Shown in pieces: positions 1 to 9,303 of a stretch of 64,000 nt of DNA; within the stretch, counting starts at the first letter, position 1, and every line of letters starts with the position of its first letter. Under the pieces are notes generated by a model, which saw nothing but the letters and a program-made list of their open reading frames with translations, did no database searches and was not told the origin of the DNA. Location: NCBI GenBank assembly GCA_945888525.1, contig CAMDAF010000007.1:21294-85293 (forward strand), written 5' to 3'. The translations under genes and the position numbers were made by a program. This stretch comes from Chitinophaga pinensis. Its GTDB lineage: Bacteria; Bacteroidota; Bacteroidia; NS11-12g; UBA955.

Positions 1-233
1 TCATAGGCCGTATTGGTTCGAAAAACCAAAAGCATGGAAAGCACAAAACCAACCATTGCGTGGATTGTTGTTGTGTTGTTAAATTGGGCATGTATAAGTT
101 CTCTTTCTGTATAAACAATTGCAAAGGTATAAACAGCAATTCCAACTATACCTGGCAACATAATTCGGAATGTATCACTTTTTGGGAAGCTTAAAATTAA
201 CTTCCACCAATCTTTTGGATTATATATTACCAT
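1..233 (-). CDS. Bestrophin-like anion channel family protein, N-terminal part
   Basis: This reverse-strand frame opens with ATG at 233 and stays open to the window edge, giving about 77 residues. It begins MVIYNPKDWW, contains a hydrophobic stretch (LPGIVGIAVYTFAIVY) and ends in LLVFRTNTAY. The FRTNxAY signature after the first membrane segments is typical of the bacterial bestrophin/UPF0187 family, which are membrane chloride-type channels. The C-terminal three quarters lie outside the window. It is divergent from the ABC-F gene at 323. The family is recognised from the short motif and membrane pattern only, so substrate and function remain inference. Confidence 0.75.
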   Translation of the reverse strand, partial: MVIYNPKDWWKLILSFPKSDTFRIMLPGIVGIAVYTFAIVYTERELIHAQFNNTTTIHAMVGFVLSMLLVFRTNTAY

Positions 234-305
234 ACAAATGCAAAAATGCTAAGATTAATTTAGAAAACCAAAGTTCTTATGGTAAGTAAACCACGATTTT
301 TAGAC

Positions 306-313
306 TACCTTTG
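306..313 (+). promoter_or_regulatory. Bacteroidota -7 box (TACCTTTG) of the ABC-F gene
   Basis: TACCTTTG matches the TAnnTTTG -7 consensus of the Bacteroidota primary sigma factor. It ends 9 bases before the ATG at 323. It argues against the in-frame TTG at 311, which overlaps the box. No convincing -33 TTTG was seen. Confidence 0.6.
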
Positions 314-322
314 CACGATAAA

Positions 323-2182
323 ATGAATCTGATATCAGCGGCGAATATTTCTAAAGCGTATACCGAAAGATGGTTGTTTAAAGAAATTAGTTTTGGCTTA
401 GCCAAAGGCGAAAAACTTGCTTTAGTAGGAAGCAATGGAACAGGAAAATCTACCCTTCTTAAAGTCATCTGTGGTCAAATACTCCCAGATGGGGGCGAAG
501 TTGGAAAAACCAAAGGTTTAATCTTTGGCTACCTTCCACAGGAGCCCGAACTTGATCCGAATAAAATCATTGAAGAAAGCCTTTTCAGCGACAGCAACCC
601 AGTTCTTAATTTGGTTAAAGAATACGAAAAAGCCATCGTTGACATGGACTACCCTGCCGATAAAATGCAACACATTTTAGAAGAAATGGAACGTTTCAAT
701 GCTTGGGATTTTGAACAAAAAGCGGCTCAAATTTTAGGCAAGCTAGGTATCCATAACTTAAAACAAAGAAACGATAGCCTTAGTGGTGGACAGAAAAAAA
801 GAGTTGCCCTTGCACAATTGCTTATTCAACAACCCGATGTATTGATTTTAGACGAACCTACCAACCATTTGGATTTGCAAGCAATTGAATGGCTAGAAAA
901 TTTGTTAAATGCCCATAATATTTCTCTAATTATGGTAACGCACGATCGATACTTTCTTGACAATGTGGCCACCCATATTTTAGAATTAGAACGCGGTAAA
1001 TTATACATTCACAATGGTAATTATGCTTACTATCTGGAAAAGAAGAGCCAAAGAGAAGCCGTTTTTGCTACGGAGGTGGCTAGAGCGCGCAACTTAATGA
1101 GCAAAGAATTGGAATGGATGCGACGTATGCCGAGAGCAAGGGGAACAAAATCTAAAAGCAGAATTGAGGCTTTCTATGAATTAAAAGACAAAGCAAGTGT
1201 TGACCTCTCAAAAAAAGAAATCGAAATTTCTGTGCGCACCAGCCGTTTGGGCAATAAAATTATTGAAGCTGAACATGTATCCATGAATTTTGGCAGCAAT
1301 TGCTTGGTGAATGATTTCTCATACTTGTTTAAGAAGAATGACCGCATTGGCGTTGTTGGGAAAAATGGTGTTGGAAAATCAACACTATTGGATTTGCTCA
1401 CTGGCGAACTAAAACCTACAGGTGGAGAAGTTATTCACGGACCAACTTTAAAAATTGGATATTATACCCAACACAGCAATGATCTAAACGATGACAATAG
1501 AATTATTGAAGAAGTAAAACAAATTGCAGAATATGTTACCCTCGGGAATGGAGAACAAGTAAGTGTTTCAAAACTTTTGGATATGTTTTTGTTTCCACCC
1601 TCTATGCAGCACACCCCGGTGGCAAAACTTAGCGGAGGTGAACGCAGAAGATTGCAACTTTTAAAAGTATTGGTAGGCAACCCAAATTTTCTTATTCTCG
1701 ATGAGCCAACCAACGACTTAGACATTGATACGCTCAATATTTTGGAAGACTTCTTGGTAGGATTTGATGGTTGCTTGCTTCTGGTATCGCACGACAGATA
1801 CTTTATGGACAAATTGGTTGAACACTTATTTGTATTCCAAGAGAACGGCAATATCCTCGACTATTATGGCAACTATACTGATTATAGAGAAGAAGCCGAT
1901 CAAATTCTTGCAACACCTGAAATTGCACCGAAAGCTACCGAGATAAAAACAACAGAAATACCAGCCCCAAAAAAGAAATTAAGCTTTAAAGAACAAAAAG
2001 AACTCGAAACAATTGAAAAAGAAATTGAGTCCTTTGAAGCGCGCAAGACAGAACTAAACGCTTTAATGTTGAGTGGAACAACCGACCATGTGGTTTTAAC
2101 CCAATGGGCTGATGAAATTTCAGATTTAGACAAACTGATTAGCCGCAAAAGTGACCGTTGGCTTGAGTTATCTGAAGTCTAA
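323..2182 (+). CDS. ABC-F family ATPase, Uup-like
   Basis: This is a soluble twin-ATPase of the ABC-F family, whose members act on ribosomes (translation factors or antibiotic resistance) or, for Uup, also bind branched DNA. It has 619 residues and two nucleotide-binding domains. The first Walker A (GSNGTGKST) is near residues 36-44, with LSGGQ near 153 and DEPTNHLD near 177. The second set is GKNGVGKST near 345, LSGGE near 436 and DEPTNDLD near 460. There are no membrane segments. A charged coiled-coil tail follows from about residue 545, as in Uup. ATG at 323 is chosen because a -7 box overlaps the upstream in-frame TTG. It stands alone ahead of the glycosyltransferase, which has its own promoter. 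Confidence 0.9.
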   Translation: MNLISAANISKAYTERWLFKEISFGLAKGEKLALVGSNGTGKSTLLKVICGQILPDGGEVGKTKGLIFGYLPQEPELDPNKIIEESLFSDSNPVLNLVKEYEKAIVDMDYPADKMQHILEEMERFNAWDFEQKAAQILGKLGIHNLKQRNDSLSGGQKKRVALAQLLIQQPDVLILDEPTNHLDLQAIEWLENLLNAHNISLIMVTHDRYFLDNVATHILELERGKLYIHNGNYAYYLEKKSQREAVFATEVARARNLMSKELEWMRRMPRARGTKSKSRIEAFYELKDKASVDLSKKEIEISVRTSRLGNKIIEAEHVSMNFGSNCLVNDFSYLFKKNDRIGVVGKNGVGKSTLLDLLTGELKPTGGEVIHGPTLKIGYYTQHSNDLNDDNRIIEEVKQIAEYVTLGNGEQVSVSKLLDMFLFPPSMQHTPVAKLSGGERRRLQLLKVLVGNPNFLILDEPTNDLDIDTLNILEDFLVGFDGCLLLVSHDRYFMDKLVEHLFVFQENGNILDYYGNYTDYREEADQILATPEIAPKATEIKTTEIPAPKKKLSFKEQKELETIEKEIESFEARKTELNALMLSGTTDHVVLTQWADEISDLDKLISRKSDRWLELSEV

Positions 2183-2200
2183 AATATCAAGTCAATTCAA

Positions 2201-2208
2201 TATATTTG
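2201..2208 (+). promoter_or_regulatory. -7 box (TATATTTG) of the glycosyltransferase gene
   Basis: A perfect TAnnTTTG box ends 4 bases before the ATG at 2213, so transcription would begin at or next to the start codon. This predicts a leaderless mRNA. Confidence 0.65.
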
Positions 2209-2212
2209 TTGC

Positions 2213-2956
2213 ATGCAAATTTCAGTCATTATCATTGCAAAGAATGAAGCAGAGAACCTAAAACGGTCTTTGTCGAAATTGCATTGGTGTGATGACATTG
2301 TACTTATAGATGATTGCAGCAGCGATCAAACAGTCGAAATAGCGACATCTTTCGGGGCGAAAGTTTTCCAAAGAGCATTCGACGGATTTGGGACCCAAAA
2401 GCAATATGCAGTTGCCCAAACACAGCATCCTTGGGTCCTTAATTTAGATGCCGACGAGGTAATGGAGGACACTCTCATACAAGAGATTCTCTCGTTAAAA
2501 GTAATTAAAGATGTCTCAGCCTATGAGCTGCCAATTCAACATGTTTTTTTAGGAAAAGTGTTTAAGTATGGAAAGGAAAGCAATTATCCGCATTTGCGTT
2601 TATTCGATAAAACGAAAGGAAACTTTAATGATGCAGTGGTTCATGAAAAAGTAATTACATCAGGGGTAACCTTGCGTTTAAAAGGGAAAATTTTACATTA
2701 CAGCTACAAAAACCTTGAACACTATTTTCAAAAGCTCAACAGCTACACACAAGCAGGTGCTCTAAAGCTCAAAGAAAAGGGCAAAACCCGATCATTGATT
2801 TTATGTATCGTTTCATTTCCCATTTATTTTGTAAAACATTATTTTTTTTACGGCAATATCCTGAACGGAAAAGAAGGTTTTATTTGGTCTTATCTCAATG
2901 CTTGGTATCATACGGTAAAGTATTTAAAACTATACGAATTGAATCATAAAAAATGA
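2213..2956 (+). CDS. Family 2 glycosyltransferase (WaaE/LgtF-like)
   Basis: A cytoplasmic GT-A fold glycosyltransferase of 247 residues that would move a sugar from a nucleotide donor onto lipopolysaccharide core or another surface glycan. The N-terminus (ISVIIIAKNEAENL) is the usual GT2 nucleotide-binding start, followed by DDCSSDQT and the metal-binding region NLDADEV near residue 80. These features and the length fit the WaaE/LgtF beta-glucosyltransferase group. Its stop overlaps the start of the deacetylase by 4 bases (ATGA), so the two are translationally coupled. Donor and acceptor cannot be read from the sequence. Confidence 0.85.
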   Translation: MQISVIIIAKNEAENLKRSLSKLHWCDDIVLIDDCSSDQTVEIATSFGAKVFQRAFDGFGTQKQYAVAQTQHPWVLNLDADEVMEDTLIQEILSLKVIKDVSAYELPIQHVFLGKVFKYGKESNYPHLRLFDKTKGNFNDAVVHEKVITSGVTLRLKGKILHYSYKNLEHYFQKLNSYTQAGALKLKEKGKTRSLILCIVSFPIYFVKHYFFYGNILNGKEGFIWSYLNAWYHTVKYLKLYELNHKK

Positions 2957-3663
2957 ATACACTTCGTGTTTTAATGTACCATAAAGTTGATGAAAAAACC
3001 CGCAACTTTCTTTGTGTATCTAGTGCACAATTAAAAGAACAATTACTCTACATAAAATCAAAATATGTTCCCATTAAGCTAAGCGACTTACTAGGACACA
3101 TTAAAAATGGAACCGCTCTTCCAGACAAGGCAATTTTAATCACTTTCGATGATGGCTATGAAAACAACTTTACACTTGCCTACCCAATATTTAAAGAACT
3201 TGACATTCCTTTTACAATATTTACCGTCGGTAGTTTTATTGGAAAAAAGGCGTTTCATGATTCTGTTGAACAAGCCTTTTTAAGTGAAGAACAAATTTTA
3301 AATATGGTCAATTTAGTTGACTTTGCCCACCATGGCTTAAAACATGATAATTTAATGGATTTAAGTTCTGAACAAAGAACACTCGAAATTATTGAATCGG
3401 TGAAGCAAATGAGCGTGTTTAAACACAAAACTTTAGCTGCTTGGGCTTACACTTTTGGGGCATACCCAAAACGAAATAAAACCGAATTTGACGCCCTAAA
3501 ATTAGCCTTTCAAAATTCAGGGATTGTTTGCGCTTTTCGCATAGGGAACCGAATAAATAAATTGCCTCTAAAGGACCCATTTAAGATAGAAAGAATTGAC
3601 ATTCGCGGCGATGAATCATTCTTTAAATTTCGCCTAAAAGTAGGCTTTGGAAAAATCCTGTAA
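2953..3663 (+). CDS. Polysaccharide deacetylase family protein (NodB-like)
   Basis: A carbohydrate esterase family 4-type protein of 236 residues. The NodB motifs are visible: TFDDGYENN with the metal-binding and catalytic aspartates, then HHGLKHDNL supplying the His-x3-His metal ligands. There is no signal peptide, so it probably acts on a cytoplasmic or membrane-facing glycan, unlike secreted peptidoglycan deacetylases. The pairing with a GT2 gene (4-base overlap) suggests that it de-N-acetylates a surface polysaccharide or LPS intermediate. The protein is close to domain length with no extra modules. Confidence 0.8.
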   Translation: MNTLRVLMYHKVDEKTRNFLCVSSAQLKEQLLYIKSKYVPIKLSDLLGHIKNGTALPDKAILITFDDGYENNFTLAYPIFKELDIPFTIFTVGSFIGKKAFHDSVEQAFLSEEQILNMVNLVDFAHHGLKHDNLMDLSSEQRTLEIIESVKQMSVFKHKTLAAWAYTFGAYPKRNKTEFDALKLAFQNSGIVCAFRIGNRINKLPLKDPFKIERIDIRGDESFFKFRLKVGFGKIL

Positions 3664-3696
3664 ATAATTTAACTTTTCTTGCAGCATATTTCTAGA

Positions 3697-3704
3697 TATC
3701 TTTG
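3697..3704 (+). promoter_or_regulatory. -7 box (TATCTTTG) of the ECF sigma gene
   Basis: A perfect TAnnTTTG box ends 23 bases before ATG 3728. This suggests that the sigma gene has a housekeeping promoter in addition to any autoregulation. Confidence 0.6.
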
Positions 3705-3727
3705 TCTAAGAGATAACAGTGCTTACA

Positions 3728-4285
3728 ATGTTCTCCGAAAAACAGCTTATAGAGGGTTGCATCAAAGGCGACAGGTTATCGCAAGAGGCATTGTATAATC
3801 GCTTTTCAGGAAAAATGTTGGCTGTAAGCAAACGGTATTTGAAAGACCTCGATTTGGCCGAAGATGCATTTCAAGAAGCATTTCTTAAGGTGTATACCCA
3901 CCTTAAGAACTTCAGTTTTCAAAGCAGCTTAGAGACTTGGATGACCCGCATTTTTATCAACGAGTCCATCAATAAATTGCGCTCATTAAAACGTCTTGCG
4001 TTGCAGGTAAGCATAGACGACCAAACAAGACAGTTCCCTGAAATTAATCAGGAAGCACCTGAAAAATTTGATTCAGAATTGGTAATGATTCTTTTAGAGA
4101 AATTACCAGAAAACTACAAAATCGTCCTGATGCTTTATACAATTGACGGTTTTAGCCATAAAGAAATATCAGAAAAACTAAACATGCCAGAAAGCACCTC
4201 TAGAAGCTCACTTACAAGAGCAAGAAGTATGTTATGGCAACTGTATAACAAGGAAATAAAGAAACATGAGTCCAGAAGAATTTGA
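3728..4285 (+). CDS. ECF-type RNA polymerase sigma factor
   Basis: A sigma-70 family, extracytoplasmic-function sigma factor of 185 residues. Region 2 is seen as DLAEDAFQEAFLKVY, the core-binding and -10-reading helices, with the RIFINESINKLR helix after it. Region 4 is a helix-turn-helix (YTIDGFSHKEISEKLNMPESTSRS) that reads the -35 element. Both halves are complete. ATG at 3728 is preferred over the in-frame GTG at 3719 because the sequence after it (FSEKQLIEGC) is the usual family start. The gene overlaps the next by 20 bases, so it is coupled to its presumed antagonist. Confidence 0.9.
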   Translation: MFSEKQLIEGCIKGDRLSQEALYNRFSGKMLAVSKRYLKDLDLAEDAFQEAFLKVYTHLKNFSFQSSLETWMTRIFINESINKLRSLKRLALQVSIDDQTRQFPEINQEAPEKFDSELVMILLEKLPENYKIVLMLYTIDGFSHKEISEKLNMPESTSRSSLTRARSMLWQLYNKEIKKHESRRI

Positions 4286-5669
4286 CAACAGATTAAAATC
4301 AGCTTTTAAAGACGAGAATTTACCGCCTAGGGAAGGGTTATGGGCAAATATCTCATCCCAGCTTGAACCAAAGGCTAAAAACACCTTTTGGTACTGGCTA
4401 TTGCCTACTATTACAGCTCTTACAATTGGTATTGTATGGATAGGAAATCAAAAGCCTACAACCCAAGAACGCGCAATTGAATCTGTTGTAGCAAGTGTTC
4501 CAAATAATGCAAGCAAAGCAGAAAGCATAGGCGACAAAAACAACAAAGCAAAAACTCAAACGATTGAATTAGCAAATCATGAGTCAAACATCAATACTAT
4601 TGAACAGCGCCGCGAAAAGAATGGCATCATAAAGGCTTCGGCAAGCAACAGAAGCAATAGGAAAATTAGTGAGTCTTTAAGCATAACTCCTGTGAACCAG
4701 CAAAATTCATTTAATGGAGACAACAACAATACAGAAATTGCACTTAGCAATTCTGCTACTATTATTGAAAATAATGATTTTGGGGAATTAGACATGCTGA
4801 ACTTTATTAGATTTTCTTGGTTCCCAAATTTCTTCAAACCTTTTGCTCTGGAAGAAAGTTATAGTGTAGACCTTAAAGTTAAAAACCCGATTAAGGCCCT
4901 AATACCCAATTCAAACAAGCCACCAAAGACCAGTGATTTTACATCAAAGAGATGGTTCACTATAGGGCTTGGACCACAATTGGCCATAAACAGCATCAAA
5001 GTAAACCAAGACTCTCAAGCATGGGTGCACAAACATCTATGGGATAACAAAGATAGACTTAGTAGCAATGGCAGCGGATTTCAAGCCTTCGCTCACTGTG
5101 CACTTAAATTCGGCAAAAACCAACGCTTCATTTTTGAAACTGGTTTAAACTACAGCCTACGCACTGAAGAAATAAAACTAAACGAAAGCAGTTACGACAT
5201 TGCTGCGCGCGACAATACTGGCAGAATTAACCAATATACTCAAATCCTCTTGAAAGTTATTTATGGCAACGACACAACATACTATTTAGCGGCTTCTAAC
5301 TTTTCTTTAGCCGTTAACAACAAGTACCATATTTTAACTGTTCCTTTTAGATTAAGTACTGAACATAAAATCTCAGAATCTACCTTTATGTCCTATGGTT
5401 TAGGTGGCGGTTTCTCAATGATCAACAGCCACAACACAGAGCATTTAAATATGATTTGGGGCAATAGTGTAAAAGAAAGCAATTCAACCCAGTATTCGGC
5501 TTCATTAAATGCCAATCTATCACTTTACACAAACTTTAACGACATTGGTCAAATAGGTGTTTACACTGGTTTGCAAATGTATTTAAACCCTTGGAAAGTC
5601 AATTCAAACCAATATGCAGTGACTATGCGAGACTTGCAAATGGGTATTACTTTCAGAAAACCTTTCTAA
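4266..5669 (+). CDS. Anti-sigma-like single-pass membrane protein with a large periplasmic domain
   Basis: A 467-residue protein coupled by a 20-base overlap to the ECF sigma gene. Residues 1-38 are a short cytoplasmic part starting MSPEEFDNRLKSAFKD, an opening common in Bacteroidota proteins encoded after ECF sigma genes. A single membrane helix lies near residues 39-58 (FWYWLLPTITALTIGIVWIG). A long Asn/Ser-rich linker follows to about residue 220, then a beta-strand-rich C-terminal half (from about WFTIGLGPQLAIN) that resembles a small outer-membrane-barrel-like domain. The role as membrane-bound regulator of the sigma factor is inferred from position and topology. No classical ZAS zinc motif (HxxxCxxC) is present. 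Confidence 0.65.
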   Translation: MSPEEFDNRLKSAFKDENLPPREGLWANISSQLEPKAKNTFWYWLLPTITALTIGIVWIGNQKPTTQERAIESVVASVPNNASKAESIGDKNNKAKTQTIELANHESNINTIEQRREKNGIIKASASNRSNRKISESLSITPVNQQNSFNGDNNNTEIALSNSATIIENNDFGELDMLNFIRFSWFPNFFKPFALEESYSVDLKVKNPIKALIPNSNKPPKTSDFTSKRWFTIGLGPQLAINSIKVNQDSQAWVHKHLWDNKDRLSSNGSGFQAFAHCALKFGKNQRFIFETGLNYSLRTEEIKLNESSYDIAARDNTGRINQYTQILLKVIYGNDTTYYLAASNFSLAVNNKYHILTVPFRLSTEHKISESTFMSYGLGGGFSMINSHNTEHLNMIWGNSVKESNSTQYSASLNANLSLYTNFNDIGQIGVYTGLQMYLNPWKVNSNQYAVTMRDLQMGITFRKPF

Positions 5670-5670
5670 A

Positions 5671-5698
5671 AAAAAGAGGATTTTAAAATCCTCTTTTT
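5671..5698. terminator. Bidirectional intrinsic terminator
   Basis: A perfect 28-base palindrome: 14-base arms (AAAAAGAGGATTTT) meet at 5684/5685, with A- and T-runs on the outside. It lies between convergent genes ending at 5669 and 5709 and can serve both strands. Confidence 0.85.
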
Positions 5699-5708
5699 AA
5701 ATTATCTT

Positions 5709-6701
5709 TTATTTGCTATTCAGTGAGAAGTCTCTTCCGTGAGGCTCTTCATACAAACGCTCTTTCGGCAATGACTGAAAATATTCATAGGTAATCTTCA
5801 AGCCTTCTTGGCGACTAACCTTTGGTTCCCAGCCCAAAATTTCTCTGGCCTTACTAATTTCAGGTTGTCTTTGTTTTGGATCATCCATTGGCAAATCTTT
5901 GTATATTACTTTTTGATTGGTACCTGTCAATTTAATAATCTCTTGGGCAAAATCATTGATGGTAATTTCATCTGGATTGCCAATATTTACTGGTGTTGCG
6001 CAATCGCTCAACAACAATCTATAAATACCCTCGACCAAATCATCTACATAACAAAAAGACCTTGTTTGAGAACCGTCTCCAAAGGCCGTCAAATCTTGTC
6101 CTCTTAGCGCTTGACCTATAAATGCTGGCAATACTCTACCGTCGTTTAAGCGCATTCTAGGGCCATAGGTATTGAATATCCTTATAATTCTTGTTTCTAC
6201 ACCATGGTAAGTATGGTAAGCCATAGTTATCGCTTCTTGAAAACGTTTAGCCTCATCGTAAACGCCTCTAGGACCAACTGGGTTTACATTGCCCCAATAG
6301 TCTTCTGTTTGAGGATGCACCATAGGATCACCATAAACTTCACTGGTAGATGCAACTAAAATCCTTGCGTTTTTAGCTTTGGCCAAACCCAATAAATTAT
6401 GCGTTCCCAAAGAACCAACTTTTAATGTTTGAATTGGAATTTTTAAATAATCTATAGGACTTGCAGGTGATGCAAAATGCAAGATATAATCTAAGTTTCC
6501 AGGTACATGAACAAATTTTGAAACGTCATGGTGGTAAAATTCAAATTCTTTTAATTTAAATAAATGCTCAATGTTTCTAAGATCGCCTGTAATCAAATTG
6601 TCCATTGCCATTACATGGCAGCCTTCTTTAATGAAACGGTCGCAAAGGTGAGAACCTAAAAACCCTGCCGCTCCAGTTATTAATACTCTTTTCTGTGTCA
6701 T
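5709..6701 (-). CDS. UDP-glucuronate decarboxylase (UDP-xylose synthase type)
   Basis: An extended short-chain dehydrogenase/reductase of 330 residues. The N-terminal Rossmann motif GAAGFLGSH binds NAD. The active site STSEVYGDP and Tyr-x3-Lys (YDEAK) are present, as is the Uxs-type region [15 protein letters not shown]. Members convert UDP-glucuronate to UDP-xylose or its 4-keto intermediate in the cytoplasm. The gene directly before it in the operon is UDP-glucose dehydrogenase, which makes UDP-glucuronate, so the assignment is supported by both sequence and context. ATG 6701 follows the ugd stop by one base (TAATATG). Confidence 0.88.
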   Translation of the reverse strand: MTQKRVLITGAAGFLGSHLCDRFIKEGCHVMAMDNLITGDLRNIEHLFKLKEFEFYHHDVSKFVHVPGNLDYILHFASPASPIDYLKIPIQTLKVGSLGTHNLLGLAKAKNARILVASTSEVYGDPMVHPQTEDYWGNVNPVGPRGVYDEAKRFQEAITMAYHTYHGVETRIIRIFNTYGPRMRLNDGRVLPAFIGQALRGQDLTAFGDGSQTRSFCYVDDLVEGIYRLLLSDCATPVNIGNPDEITINDFAQEIIKLTGTNQKVIYKDLPMDDPKQRQPEISKAREILGWEPKVSRQEGLKITYEYFQSLPKERLYEEPHGRDFSLNSK

Positions 6702-6702
6702 A

Positions 6703-8025
6703 TTAGTTTGCTTTTTGTCTGCCTATACACTCATAATGGAATCCTAAGGCTTTCAGATCTTCTGGTTCATAAATATTCCTTCCGTCAAAGATTGCTTTTT
6801 GTTTTAAAGTGGAAGCGATTTTTGCGAAATCAGGTGACCTAAATTCCGGCCATTCAGTTACTATTACCAATGCATCAGCGCCTTCAAGTGTTGCATATTG
6901 ATCAATTGAATACGTAATTTTATTCCCTAAAATCCGTTCAGCCTCGTGCATTGCAACTGGATCGTAAGCTACAACTTTCGCTCCTGAGGCTATAAGCTCG
7001 TCTATAATTACCAAACTTGGCGCCTCGCGCATATCATCCGTTTTTGGTTTAAAGGACAAGCCCCACATTGCTATCGTTTTGCCTGCTAGTGAACCAAAAT
7101 AATTTGACAATTTTGAGAACATCACTTGCTTTTGACCGTCATTTACTTGCTCCACGGCTTTTAAAACTTGCATGCTGTAACCATGTTCATCGGCAGTTTT
7201 AATCAATGCTTTTACATCTTTAGGAAAACAAGATCCTCCATAGCCTATACCAGGATAAATGAATTTATGACCAATGCGGCTATCACTTCCTATGCCCTTG
7301 CGCACCATGTTTACATCGGCACCCATAATTTCACATAAATTAGCTATGTCATTCATAAAACTAATCTTAGTGGCCAACATACTATTTGCGGCATATTTCG
7401 TCATTTCTGCACTGGGAATATCCATAAAAATACAAGGATGCCCATTCAACAAAAACGGCTTATACAAGCGGTTCATTACTTCTTGCGCTTTATCAGATTC
7501 AACACCGATGACAATTCTATCTGGCTTCATAAAATCGTCAATCGCGGCGCCTTCCTTCAAAAATTCAGGATTGCTAGCTACGTCAAAATCAACATTGCTT
7601 TTACGTTCATTCAATGCATTTTTTAGTGCAGTTCTTACCTTGTTGGCAGTTCCAACTGGCACAGTGCTTTTGGTAACAACCACCATATAGTCTTGCATAT
7701 AAGTCCCAATTTCTGTCGCAACACCCAATACATATTTTAAGTCTGCACTACCATCTTCATCAGGCGGGGTTCCTACTGCAATAAATGCAGCTTCACAACC
7801 CTCAATGCTGTCCTTCAAGCTGGTGGAAAAGCTTAATCTTCCTTTGTCAAAATTGCGCTTTACCATTTCATCTAGTCCTGGCTCGTAAATTGGCAAAATG
7901 CCTTGTTTTAAATTATCAATTTTCTTTTGGTCAATATCTATGCAGACAACATTAAGACCAACTTCTGCAAAACAGGTTCCGGTAACCAAACCAACATACC
8001 CCGTTCCTACAACTGCTATTTTCAT
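6703..8025 (-). CDS. ugd: UDP-glucose 6-dehydrogenase
   Basis: It oxidises UDP-glucose to UDP-glucuronate with two NAD+. The 440-residue protein has the N-terminal [10 protein letters not shown] nucleotide-binding motif, the catalytic cysteine in GGSCFPKD and the C-terminal UDP-binding domain ([17 protein letters not shown]). The length is normal for the bacterial enzyme. Its ATG overlaps the stop of the aminotransferase gene by 4 bases (ATGA), and it is followed after one base by the decarboxylase, so the three form one unit. The products would feed surface polysaccharide or LPS synthesis. Confidence 0.95.
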   Translation of the reverse strand: MKIAVVGTGYVGLVTGTCFAEVGLNVVCIDIDQKKIDNLKQGILPIYEPGLDEMVKRNFDKGRLSFSTSLKDSIEGCEAAFIAVGTPPDEDGSADLKYVLGVATEIGTYMQDYMVVVTKSTVPVGTANKVRTALKNALNERKSNVDFDVASNPEFLKEGAAIDDFMKPDRIVIGVESDKAQEVMNRLYKPFLLNGHPCIFMDIPSAEMTKYAANSMLATKISFMNDIANLCEIMGADVNMVRKGIGSDSRIGHKFIYPGIGYGGSCFPKDVKALIKTADEHGYSMQVLKAVEQVNDGQKQVMFSKLSNYFGSLAGKTIAMWGLSFKPKTDDMREAPSLVIIDELIASGAKVVAYDPVAMHEAERILGNKITYSIDQYATLEGADALVIVTEWPEFRSPDFAKIASTLKQKAIFDGRNIYEPEDLKALGFHYECIGRQKAN

Positions 8026-9161
8026 TTTTGTTTTATAATTTGTTTAAATGTGTATGCAATATATTCTATGCTCTCTTGGCTCATCTCGGTACCAATAGGT
8101 AAACTAATTACTGTTTTACATAGGTTTTCACAAATAGGCAAACTCTGGTCATTTCTGAAAGCTTCCTGTTTGTGCACTGGTATTGGATAGTATACCATGC
8201 TTGATATTCCTGCTGCCTTTAATGCCGTCACAATATTTGTCCTATCGCCCTGCAAAACCTGCAAGGTATATTGATGAAAAACATGACTGGATTTATTAAA
8301 CCGCTTAGGGATTTTTACCTGCTCAATGTCTTTGAAAGCGTTATCGTAAGCAGCAGCGGTTTCTTGCCTTAATTTAGTAAAATGGTTTAAATGCTTTAAT
8401 TTAACCAACAATATAGCGGCTTGCAAGGTGTCCAATCGTGAATTAATACCAACCAATTTGTGCTGGTATTTTATTTCCTGCCCATGGTTTGCCAAAGTTT
8501 TTATCTTCTTCGCTAAAACATCGTCATTGGTAAATACAGCACCCCCATCGCCATAGGCCCCTAAATTTTTAGAAGGGAAAAACGAAGTTGTACCAATGTG
8601 ACCAATGCCACCGGCAGGTTTTATACTGCCATCTGAATAAAAACATTCTGCACCAATTGATTGTGCATTGTCTTCAATGACATATAAATTGTGCTTCTCT
8701 GCTATGGCCATAATGGATTCCATGTCGCAACACTGGCCAAACAAATGCACTGGAACGATAGCCTTCGTTTTTGGTGTAATGTGCTTCTCTATTTCAAATG
8801 GATCCAAATTAAAGGTATCTGTATCCACCTCTGCAAAAACAGGAACCAAATTCAACAACTTACATACTTCGGCTACAGCAATGTAGGTAAACCCAGGGCA
8901 AATCACTTCAGAACCTTCTGGCAATTCCAATGACATGAAGGATAATTGCAAGGCATCAGTGCCATTAGCACATGGTATGACGTGCTTTATTCCTGTGTAA
9001 ATCGATAGTTCTTTTGCGAACTCTCCAACCTCAGAACCATTGACAAATGAAGCATTTTCTAATACCGATTCTATAGCTGGCATTAAGTCCCCTTTCAATT
9101 GCTGAAACTGGGCACTTAAATCCAACATTGGATAAGCTTTTAAATCATTTGAAAATTTCAC
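8022..9161 (-). CDS. DegT/DnrJ/EryC1 family sugar aminotransferase
   Basis: A PLP-dependent aminotransferase of about 379 residues acting on nucleotide-linked keto-sugars. It shows MLDLSAQFQQLK at the N-terminus, the VIEDNAQSIGA cofactor region and the PLP-lysine motif FFPSKNLGAYGDGGA. It is first in the operon with ugd and the UDP-glucuronate decarboxylase, so it may transaminate a 4-keto-pentose from that pathway, but substrate specificity cannot be read. Start choice: a -7 box at 9168-9175 covers the upstream TTG, leaving GTG 9161 (leaderless) or ATG 9128. GTG keeps the residues that usually precede the MLDL motif. Confidence 0.85.
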   Translation of the reverse strand: MKFSNDLKAYPMLDLSAQFQQLKGDLMPAIESVLENASFVNGSEVGEFAKELSIYTGIKHVIPCANGTDALQLSFMSLELPEGSEVICPGFTYIAVAEVCKLLNLVPVFAEVDTDTFNLDPFEIEKHITPKTKAIVPVHLFGQCCDMESIMAIAEKHNLYVIEDNAQSIGAECFYSDGSIKPAGGIGHIGTTSFFPSKNLGAYGDGGAVFTNDDVLAKKIKTLANHGQEIKYQHKLVGINSRLDTLQAAILLVKLKHLNHFTKLRQETAAAYDNAFKDIEQVKIPKRFNKSSHVFHQYTLQVLQGDRTNIVTALKAAGISSMVYYPIPVHKQEAFRNDQSLPICENLCKTVISLPIGTEMSQESIEYIAYTFKQIIKQK

Positions 9162-9167
9162 TGCGCG

Positions 9168-9175
9168 CAAAGATA
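9168..9175 (-). promoter_or_regulatory. -7 box (TATCTTTG) of the nucleotide-sugar operon
   Basis: A perfect TAnnTTTG on the reverse strand ends 6 bases before GTG 9161. It overlaps the in-frame TTG at 9170, ruling that out as the start. Confidence 0.6.
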
Positions 9176-9266
9176 AGCCCTATTTTTTCAAATGAAAACT
9201 AAACGCGTCAATTTAAATTATCAATCGAAATCTTGACGTATTACAGATTGCTCCCCTCTCGGCCAA

Positions 9267-9282
9267 TGTGACCATTATCACA
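9267..9282. promoter_or_regulatory. CRP/FNR-family operator, perfect palindrome
   Basis: TGTGA-CCATTA-TCACA matches both half-sites of the CRP consensus exactly, and the flanking A and T extend the symmetry to 9266-9283. Its centre (9274.5) is about 42 bases upstream of the start point expected from the -7 box at 9304-9311. This is the classic class II activator position for the MBL-rhodanese operon. The regulator is not encoded in the window. Confidence 0.6.
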
Positions 9283-9303
9283 TTTTATTGTTTCGATTAG
9301 CTC

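Noticed and set aside
4577..4837. Reverse open frame inside the anti-sigma-like gene
   Set aside because: It lies opposite the low-complexity Asn/Ser linker; its hydrophobic content is the reverse complement of Asn and Ser codons.
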